Source of the DNA: Schwartzia sp. (in: firmicutes)
GTDB lineage: Bacteria > Bacillota > Negativicutes > Selenomonadales > Selenomonadaceae
Assembly: GCA_017939945.1 (NCBI GenBank)
Contig: JAGAZS010000130.1
Location: 1-6,062 of the forward strand
DNA: 6,062 nt
Reading direction: 5' to 3'
This document shows, in pieces, positions 1 to 3,903 of this stretch (position 1 is its first letter; the number at the start of each line of letters is the position of its first letter). Under the pieces are notes generated by a model. That model saw only the letters and a program-made list of their open reading frames with translations. It ran no database searches and had not been told where the DNA came from. Position numbers and translations under genes: made by a program.

Positions 1-1068
1 CGGGGCGCGGTAGTTGATGATCAGGCCGAAGCGGTCGGATAGGGAAATCGTTTCGTTCATGCTGTCGTTGCGGTAGACGTCGTCGGCGCCCGCCTCGCGG
101 TCGTGCCATGTTTCCTTGATCAGGTGACGGCGGTTCGAGGTGGCGTAGATCAGGACGTTTTCGGGGCGGGATTCGACGCCGCCCTCGATGGTGGATTTCA
201 GGTATTTGTATTCCGGTTCCGTGTCTTCGAAGGAGAGGTCGTCGAGGAAGAGGATGAAATGTTTCGAAGCAAAGCGGCGGAGCGTCTCCATGATTTTCGG
301 CAGATAGGAAAGCTGCGGCTTGGTGATTTGCACGAGACGAAGTCCCATGGAGAAGTATTCGTTTGCCAGCGCTTTGACCGACGAGGATTTGCCCGTGCCG
401 CGGGCGCCGACGAGCAGCACATTGTTTGCCGGTCGTCCGGCGAGGAAGGCCATCGTGTTGCTTTGCAGGTCTTTTTTCTGGCTCATGTAGCCGATCAAGT
501 CGGTGAACCGGATGTTTTCGAAGTGACGGATGCCGACGAGTCCGCTCCGTTCGTCCCAGCGGAAAGCACGGTATGCCGAGATGTCGCCGCAGCCGAAGCG
601 CAGATAGTATTCGGCCAGTCCGTCCGCGAGTTTTGCAGGCGTCCACGGGCGATCGAGAATGCCGCGCAATCCTGCGATGCCCGGCGTCACCATGGATTCG
701 CCCGGCTGGTAGTTGTCGAGTATCGAGACGGTCAGGAAGGTACTGGGAGGTTCGCGGAGCAGCGGCTCCAGTACTTCGATGTCGTGGACGAAAGCCGAGC
801 GGAGGCTCGGCGAGATGTGCCCTTTTGTGCGCTCGACGCTGCGCGCGACGATGTTGTCGTTGTTCGCGAGACGGTCCAGAAGATACGCGCGCAAAAGATT
901 CCCTTCCAGGCCATGCTCTTCTGCAGCGTCAATCAGGCGCGCGACGAATTCGTATTGCATGGAGACGTTCGACGGATGTTCGAGATAGGTTGCGAGATGA
1001 AGCAATACGTCGTCGTTGAGCAGCGAGCGGCAGATGAGAAGCTCGTAAAGATGCGGTTTTTTGATCAT
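1..1068 (-). CDS. DUF815-family AAA+ ATP-binding protein (C-terminus cut by the window edge)
   Basis: The first 356 residues are visible, open to the left edge; family members are usually a little over 400 residues, so some 60 are missing. Residues 1-200 form a helical N-terminal region. The ATPase core follows: Walker A GARGTGKSS at 221-229 with Lys227, Walker B FILFLDDLSFE at 271-281 with Asp276/Asp277, a sensor-1-like segment YATSNRRHL at 308-316, and SLSDRFGL at 342-349, typical of an AAA+ box VII region. The start is ATG at 1068, preceded by AAAGGA about 10 nt upstream. A promoter lies just before it and the tRNA terminator insulates it from the gene upstream. The family (PF05673) binds ATP, but its cellular role is not established. 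The protein has no signal peptide or membrane segment, so it is probably cytosolic. The family assignment is secure; the function is unknown. Confidence 0.87.
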   Translation of the reverse strand, partial: MIKKPHLYELLICRSLLNDDVLLHLATYLEHPSNVSMQYEFVARLIDAAEEHGLEGNLLRAYLLDRLANNDNIVARSVERTKGHISPSLRSAFVHDIEVLEPLLREPPSTFLTVSILDNYQPGESMVTPGIAGLRGILDRPWTPAKLADGLAEYYLRFGCGDISAYRAFRWDERSGLVGIRHFENIRFTDLIGYMSQKKDLQSNTMAFLAGRPANNVLLVGARGTGKSSSVKALANEYFSMGLRLVQITKPQLSYLPKIMETLRRFASKHFILFLDDLSFEDTEPEYKYLKSTIEGGVESRPENVLIYATSNRRHLIKETWHDREAGADDVYRNDSMNETISLSDRFGLIINYRAP

Positions 1069-1102
1069 GACGACCGTCCTTTCCGTTTATATTCCTGCCA
1101 TT

Positions 1103-1131
1103 ATAGTATGGCTTTTGCTGTGCGCCGTCAA
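1103..1131 (-). promoter_or_regulatory. Putative sigma-70 promoter of the DUF815 gene
   Basis: The minus strand has TTGACG (1126-1131) and, 17 nt on, TACTAT (1103-1108), which overlaps a perfect TATAAT (1100-1105, spacing 20). Either could be the -10 element; the 17-nt spacing favours TACTAT. It lies about 35 nt before the ATG at 1068 and downstream of the tRNA terminator, where a promoter would be needed. Confidence 0.6.
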
Positions 1132-1152
1132 TAGGAAATCGTTTTTTCGCAC

Positions 1153-1182
1153 AAAAAAACCGCCTGCGGTTAGCAGACGGTT
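1153..1182 (-). terminator. Rho-independent terminator of tRNA-Pro
   Basis: On the minus strand AACCGTCTGC (1182-1173) pairs with GCAGGCGGTT (1167-1158) over 10 bp with one G-U wobble and a 5-nt loop. A run of seven T (1159-1153) follows and overlaps the stem end. It starts 14 nt after the tRNA CCA end and separates the tRNA from the DUF815 gene. Confidence 0.9.
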
Positions 1183-1195
1183 TTGCTTTCAAAAG

Positions 1196-1272
1196 TGGTC
1201 GGGATGACAGGGTTCGAACCTGCGGCCTCATCGTCCCGAACGATGCGCGCTACCAAACTGCGCCACATCCCG
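1196..1272 (-). tRNA. tRNA-Pro (anticodon CGG)
   Basis: This is a complete 77-nt cloverleaf with an encoded CCA end. The acceptor stem is CGGGATG/CATCCCG. The D arm is GCGC-AGTTTGGTA-GCGC. The anticodon stem CATCG/CGATG holds the loop TTCGGGA, giving anticodon CGG at 1236-1238, which reads proline codon CCG. The T arm carries TTCGAAC. The discriminator base is A. CCG is an expected, frequently used codon in a GC-rich genome. The gene is flanked by its own strong promoter and terminator, so it is a single-gene unit, although read-through from the SpeD-like gene 69 nt upstream is possible because no terminator is visible there. Confidence 0.97.
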
Positions 1273-1283
1273 ACGACAGAATG

Positions 1284-1312
1284 ATTATACGCCATGCTTC
1301 GCGAAAAAGCAA
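1284..1312 (-). promoter_or_regulatory. Strong sigma-70 promoter of tRNA-Pro
   Basis: TTGCTT (1307-1312) and a perfect TATAAT (1284-1289) are separated by 17 nt. The -10 box ends 11 nt before the mature 5' end at 1272, leaving a very short leader. The spacer contains the palindrome TTCGCGAA (1298-1305), which may be chance. Confidence 0.85.
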
Positions 1313-1341
1313 GGGTTTTTTGAAAAATTCCAGTTAAACCG

Positions 1342-1803
1342 TTAATGTTTGCGGTGCGCGAGCAAGCGGATGACTTTCGCACCGGTGTTGTGGATACGAC
1401 GAAGCGGCGCGACCCGCGTTTTTGTCTGTGGTTTCATATCCGCGCCGCTTACGCTAAAATCCCCGCGTTTCAGATAGGTCGTGCGGAATTTTTCCGGCTT
1501 GAAGACGTTCTTGATTTTCTGAAGCAGGTCTTCCGGCGCCGCGGCATGCTCGCAGAGGAAAAGGTCGGCAGCGACATAGGCGAGATCGTGGTACAGATGG
1601 ATTGCGAAATGTCCTTCGGCGAGCAGCAGTATGAGCGCCGAATGGCTCTCGTCGATGTCCTGCAAGGTGGAGGCCATGACATGAAAGCCATGTTCCTCGA
1701 AGAGGGCGGGCACCTTGACGCCCAAGCTGTCCTCGTCAGCGAGAAGGCTGGCCTTGCAGCCATATAAATCCGCGGTCAAATGGCGGGCGATGATTTTATC
1801 CAT
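1342..1803 (-). CDS. SpeD-family (AdoMet decarboxylase-like) protein lacking the pyruvoyl-forming serine
   Basis: The 153-residue protein belongs to the bacterial AdoMet decarboxylase (SpeD) fold family. Compared from memory with B. subtilis SpeD, the N-terminal ARHLTADLYGC (6-16) matches GRHVISELWGC, and EGHFAIHLYHDLAYVAADLFLCE (63-85, key residues Glu63, His65, His69, Asp80, Cys84) aligns without gaps to the catalytic segment. In SpeD the serine of E-S-H is where the chain cuts itself to form the pyruvoyl cofactor. Here that residue is Gly64 (codon GGA, 1612-1614), so self-processing should not occur. The histidines and cysteine are kept. A tail of about 34 residues (120-153), rich in Lys, Arg and His, extends beyond the usual 120-130 residue length. 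The ATG at 1803 follows AAGGAG at 7 nt spacing, and a near-consensus promoter precedes it. No speE or other polyamine gene is next to it. Family membership is fairly sure. A non-decarboxylase role is inferred and the actual function is unknown. Confidence 0.8.
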   Translation of the reverse strand: MDKIIARHLTADLYGCKASLLADEDSLGVKVPALFEEHGFHVMASTLQDIDESHSALILLLAEGHFAIHLYHDLAYVAADLFLCEHAAAPEDLLQKIKNVFKPEKFRTTYLKRGDFSVSGADMKPQTKTRVAPLRRIHNTGAKVIRLLAHRKH

Positions 1804-1843
1804 GAGAAAACTCCTTGCCGATGCAAATTTTTTCCTTGTAATT

Positions 1844-1873
1844 ATTATAATGCCTTAGTTCAAAGTTTGTCAA
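1844..1873 (-). promoter_or_regulatory. Consensus sigma-70 promoter of the SpeD-like gene
   Basis: A perfect TTGACA (1868-1873) and a perfect TATAAT (1844-1849) are separated by 18 nt on the minus strand, upstream of the ATG at 1803. The -35 box lies inside an inverted repeat (1864-1882), so a strong promoter is combined with a possible operator. Confidence 0.85.
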
Positions 1874-1882
1874 AGACAAACT
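1864..1882. promoter_or_regulatory. Perfect 8-3-8 inverted repeat over the -35 box (possible operator)
   Basis: AGTTTGTC-AAA-GACAAACT is a perfect inverted repeat that covers the whole TTGACA element of the SpeD-like promoter. No T run follows on either strand, so it is a poor terminator. A dimeric repressor site is the likelier reading. I do not recognise the sequence as a known regulator's box. Confidence 0.5.
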
Positions 1883-1937
1883 ATCCTCTGCGGCATTTCG
1901 ACGAGGCACGAGTCATACGCGCGGGAACAACGGCGTG

Positions 1938-2741
1938 TCAATCCTCTGGGGGAAGGTCGGCGTTTTTCTTCGCGTTTTTTTCGCGCACGCCGAACCATAT
2001 CCATGCGGCTATGCCGAGGATGACGGCGACGGCGCTGGTGGTCTGCGCCGAGGTGAACAGCCCGAGCACCGGCTCTGCGTAGTCGCCGCGGAAGTATTCG
2101 AGGAAGAACCGCGCGACGGAATACAGGATTACATACAGCGAGAAAGCCTGTCCCTTCGCGTGGGATGTGGTGCGGTACATCAGGAGCAGCGCGAAAATCG
2201 CCATGTCGAGCTGCCCTTCCCAAATCTCGGCGGGCCAAAGCGGTTGGCTGCCGTATGTCCGATAGGCGAGGGTGGTGGACGGGTAGAGGATGCCGAAATC
2301 GCCGCCTGTCGGCGCACCGAAAGCGTCGCCGTTCAAAAGGTTTGCGCAGCGTCCAAGCGCCTGCCCGAGAATCACGGCGGGGGCGACGATATCCGCCATC
2401 GCCCAGCTGTCGATGCCGTGCCGTTTCGTGTAGATGATCCCGACAATGGCGCCGAGTATGACGCCGCCCTGGATTGCCATGCCGCCCTGCCAGACGTTCA
2501 GGATTTCCGTCAGATGGTCGCGGTAGTAGTCCCAGTCAAAGAAAAAAACGTCCCAAAGCCGTGAGCCGAGGATGCCGGCCAACCCGCAGTAAATGCCCAT
2601 GTCGACAATATGATTGTGCCAGCGCCCGTCCTGTTTTGCGAGAAAATAGGCGACGCCCGTCGCCAGCACGATGGACAGGCTCAACACCAGTCCATAGGCG
2701 CGGATCGGGAAATCGCCGATATAGAAAAGAAATTGGTGCAT
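1938..2741 (-). CDS. lgt: Prolipoprotein diacylglyceryl transferase
   Basis: Lgt transfers diacylglycerol from phosphatidylglycerol to the lipobox cysteine of prolipoproteins, the first step of lipoprotein maturation, in the cytoplasmic membrane. The 267-residue protein has the family's usual length and about seven membrane segments. Visible signatures are PIRAYGL near the N-terminus (Tyr16, matching E. coli Tyr26), GGMAIQGG at 86-93, GRCANLLNGDAFG at 130-142 (Arg131 and Asn134, matching E. coli Arg143 and Asn146) and EYFRGD at 215-220. The position of E. coli His103 is Gln91 here. I chose the ATG at 2741, not the in-frame ATG at 2816, because GGAGG lies 5 nt upstream, the protein then begins MHQFLFYIGDFPIRAYGL as family members do, and the longer version would start upstream of the promoter's -10 box. 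The tail (251-267) is charged and cytosolic. I see no terminator after the stop. Confidence 0.96.
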   Translation of the reverse strand: MHQFLFYIGDFPIRAYGLVLSLSIVLATGVAYFLAKQDGRWHNHIVDMGIYCGLAGILGSRLWDVFFFDWDYYRDHLTEILNVWQGGMAIQGGVILGAIVGIIYTKRHGIDSWAMADIVAPAVILGQALGRCANLLNGDAFGAPTGGDFGILYPSTTLAYRTYGSQPLWPAEIWEGQLDMAIFALLLMYRTTSHAKGQAFSLYVILYSVARFFLEYFRGDYAEPVLGLFTSAQTTSAVAVILGIAAWIWFGVREKNAKKNADLPPED

Positions 2742-2780
2742 AATCGCCTCCGCAATCGTATCTTTGTTAAATTCCTTTTC

Positions 2781-2809
2781 ATTATAAAATAGAAAAGCCT
2801 TTTTGGAAA
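2781..2809 (-). promoter_or_regulatory. Putative sigma-70 promoter of lgt
   Basis: TTTCCA (2804-2809) and a perfect TATAAT (2781-2786) are 17 nt apart on the minus strand, about 40 nt before the lgt start at 2741. The -35 box lies only 5 nt past the T run of the rubrerythrin terminator, so the two units are tightly packed but independent. Confidence 0.7.
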
Positions 2810-2814
2810 GACGC

Positions 2815-2847
2815 AAAAAGAAACCGCCGCGAATCTGCGACGGTTTC
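2815..2847 (-). terminator. Rho-independent terminator of the rubrerythrin gene
   Basis: On the minus strand GAAACCGTCGC (2847-2837) pairs with GCGGCGGTTTC (2830-2820) over 11 bp with one G-U pair and a 6-nt loop. Five T follow (2819-2815). It starts 16 nt after the stop codon of the rubrerythrin gene. Confidence 0.92.
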
Positions 2848-2863
2848 CCGAAAAGTTTCTTCC

Positions 2864-3406
2864 TTATTTAAAATAACGATCCAGGAGACCCTTGAAGCCG
2901 CAGCCGTGGCGCGCCTCGTCCTTCGCCATTTCGTGTACCGTGTCGTGGATGGCGTCGAGGTTGAGCTGCTTAGCCAGCGTTGCCAACTCTTTCTTGCCTG
3001 CGCAGGCGCCGTGCTCGGCGTCGACGCGCATTTCGAGGTTCTTCTTCGTGCTGTCCGTCAGCACTTCGCCGAGGAGCTCGGCAAATTTCGCTGCATGCTC
3101 GGCTTCCTCAAAGGCATAGCGCTTGAACGCTTCGGCAATCTCGGGATAGCCTTCGCGGTCCGCGACGCGGCTCATGGCGAGATACATGCCGACTTCGGAG
3201 CACTCGCCGGTGAAGTTCATGCGCAGCCCCTCGATGACTTTTTCATCGGCGCCCTTCGCTACGCCGACGACATGCTGGTCAGCGAAAACGAGGTCTCCGC
3301 TCTGCTTGACGAATTTCGACGCCGGAGCCTTGCAAATCGGGCACTGCGCCGGAGGCGCGTCACCCTCAAAGACATACCCGCAAACGCTGCAAACAAATTT
3401 TTTCAT
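2864..3406 (-). CDS. Reverse rubrerythrin (rubredoxin domain N-terminal), peroxide-detoxifying
   Basis: The 180-residue protein has a rubredoxin-like iron site first: CSVCGY at 6-11 and CPICK at 22-26 supply four cysteines for a mononuclear iron centre. A ferritin-like four-helix domain follows from about 55 to 180. Its diiron ligands are visible in FTGE (Glu68), EAEH (101-104), AEH (130-132) and EARH (164-167). In ordinary rubrerythrin the rubredoxin domain is at the C-terminus; this reversed order is known from anaerobic Firmicutes such as Clostridium acetobutylicum, where the protein acts as terminal component of an NADH-dependent peroxidase. The inferred job is cytosolic reduction of hydrogen peroxide and oxygen, fed by an NADH:rubredoxin oxidoreductase encoded elsewhere. 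I chose the ATG at 3406. An in-frame ATG at 3421 overlaps the ribosome binding site GGGAGG, which sits 7 nt before 3406, and would add five unlikely residues. The gene is monocistronic. Confidence 0.95.
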   Translation of the reverse strand: MKKFVCSVCGYVFEGDAPPAQCPICKAPASKFVKQSGDLVFADQHVVGVAKGADEKVIEGLRMNFTGECSEVGMYLAMSRVADREGYPEIAEAFKRYAFEEAEHAAKFAELLGEVLTDSTKKNLEMRVDAEHGACAGKKELATLAKQLNLDAIHDTVHEMAKDEARHGCGFKGLLDRYFK

Positions 3407-3450
3407 ACAATAACCTCCCATTTAAAAAATGAATCTCTCCCATAGCTCAT

Positions 3451-3479
3451 AGTATAAAGGATAACGAGACGAAAGGGAA
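3451..3479 (-). promoter_or_regulatory. Possible promoter of the rubrerythrin gene
   Basis: TATACT (3451-3456) is a good -10 element about 45 nt before the ATG at 3406. The hexamer at 17 nt spacing, TTCCCT (3474-3479), is a weak -35, so an activator might be needed. I see no clear PerR-type box. Confidence 0.4.
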
Positions 3480-3532
3480 GAAGATTTTTTAAAGAAATAT
3501 TCCATATCGGAAATAGTAAAAAAGCCCGCCGG

Positions 3533-3547
3533 ATTCTTGCAAAGAAT
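3533..3547. promoter_or_regulatory. Perfect 6-3-6 inverted repeat over the -35 box of the small-protein gene
   Basis: ATTCTT-GCA-AAGAAT is a perfect inverted repeat that fully contains the -35 hexamer TTGCAA (3537-3542). It lies in the divergent region between the rubrerythrin and small-protein genes. An operator is plausible, but a 15-bp site of this kind can also occur by chance. Confidence 0.4.
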
Positions 3548-3565
3548 TTTAAGATGTGGTAAAAT
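3537..3565 (+). promoter_or_regulatory. Putative sigma-70 promoter of the 55-residue protein gene
   Basis: TTGCAA (3537-3542) and TAAAAT (3560-3565) are separated by 17 nt, and a TGG just before the -10 gives an extended -10 element. Transcription would start near 3572, leaving a leader of about 25 nt with the ribosome binding site. Confidence 0.7.
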
Positions 3566-3596
3566 GGCGGAAATTTTTTGGAAGGGAGTGAATGAG

Positions 3597-3764
3597 ATGG
3601 AGCAGACAAGGCAGAGCCAGAACGGCGGTCGCCAGCTTCCGCTGCAGCACAGCCTGATCAGCGAGATCCGCTCGAAGGGCGCAAAGGAAACGCGGGAACG
3701 GCAGACGGAAGAACAGAGGCAGCAGACGGTGGGAGCCGTCAAGATTTGGAGCGTCGTGGAATAA
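3597..3764 (+). CDS. Small hydrophilic protein of unknown function (55 residues)
   Basis: I do not recognise this protein. It has 55 residues, no cysteine, no signal peptide and no membrane segment. It is rich in Gln (9 of 55), Arg and Glu. Residues 19-45 look helical, and the protein ends with a short less polar stretch around VKIWSVVE. The start is ATG at 3597 because AAGGGAG lies about 8 nt upstream. The in-frame ATG at 3537 would fall inside the promoter, and the in-frame GTG at 3588 overlaps the ribosome binding site. The evidence that it is a real gene is its setting: a good promoter with 17-nt spacing, a ribosome binding site, and an intrinsic terminator that begins before the stop codon and ends with seven T. 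It is therefore a self-contained single-gene unit. It could be a small regulatory or stress protein, but nothing in the sequence decides this. Confidence 0.72.
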   Translation: MEQTRQSQNGGRQLPLQHSLISEIRSKGAKETRERQTEEQRQQTVGAVKIWSVVE

Positions 3765-3779
3765 CGGCGCTCTTTTTTT
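3749..3779 (+). terminator. Terminator overlapping the stop codon of the small-protein gene
   Basis: GAGCGTCGT (3749-3757) pairs with ACGGCGCTC (3764-3772) over 9 bp with one U-G wobble; the loop is GGAATA and seven T follow (3773-3779). The TAA stop (3762-3764) spans the loop and the start of the 3' arm. It shares an exact 17-mer with the terminator at 5445-5481. Confidence 0.88.
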
Positions 3780-3799
3780 ATGCTTTGTATTTTCGCAAG

Positions 3800-3844
3800 A
3801 AGGAAATGCAGGCGATTCGGAATGAACAAAGGAAATTTGCAGGC
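3800..3844. repeat. Imperfect direct repeat upstream of the diguanylate cyclase
   Basis: AAGGAAATGCAGGC (3800-3813) recurs as AAGGAAATTTGCAGGC (3829-3844), differing by a 2-nt insertion. The second copy contains the -35 hexamer TTGCAG of the downstream promoter. The copies start 29 nt apart, close to three helix turns, so they could be binding sites on the same DNA face. Confidence 0.4.
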
Positions 3845-3865
3845 ACGAAGAAAATGGAGTACAAT
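3837..3865 (+). promoter_or_regulatory. Putative sigma-70 promoter of the diguanylate cyclase gene
   Basis: TTGCAG (3837-3842) and TACAAT (3860-3865) are separated by 17 nt, about 40 nt before the ATG at 3904. An 8-bp inverted repeat, GATTCGGA (3814-3821) and TCCGAATC (3869-3876), brackets the promoter; arms this short and this far apart may be chance. Confidence 0.7.
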
Positions 3866-3903
3866 AAGTCCGAATCATCCACAAGAAGGGACGGTGCCGT
3901 TGC

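Noticed and set aside
103..1134. 343-codon open frame on the plus strand
   Set aside because: It lies antisense to the DUF815 ATPase, whose Walker motifs make the minus strand the real one. It has no ribosome binding site and arises from G/C-rich codon use.
1298..1305. TTCGCGAA palindrome in the tRNA promoter spacer
   Set aside because: Eight-base palindromes are expected by chance in 6 kb, and nothing else suggests control of this tRNA.
1342..1803. Annotating the gene simply as speD (AdoMet decarboxylase, spermidine synthesis)
   Set aside because: The serine needed to form the pyruvoyl cofactor is glycine, and no polyamine gene is adjacent.
1935..2564. 209-codon plus-strand frame opposite lgt
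   Set aside because: It is a mirror of the lgt coding sequence, has no ribosome binding site or recognisable domain, and overlaps a confident gene.
2742..2816. Longer N-terminus for Lgt from the ATG at 2816
   Set aside because: The extra 25 residues do not fit the family, and the TATAAT box (2781-2786) and ribosome binding site lie inside this stretch.
2906..3445. 179-codon plus-strand frame opposite the rubrerythrin gene
   Set aside because: The minus strand encodes all expected metal ligands of reverse rubrerythrin, so the opposite frame is incidental.
3508..3536. Minus-strand GGCGGGC followed by TTTTTT, like the second half of a terminator
   Set aside because: There is no matching GCCCGCC arm upstream on that strand, so it cannot form the hairpin.
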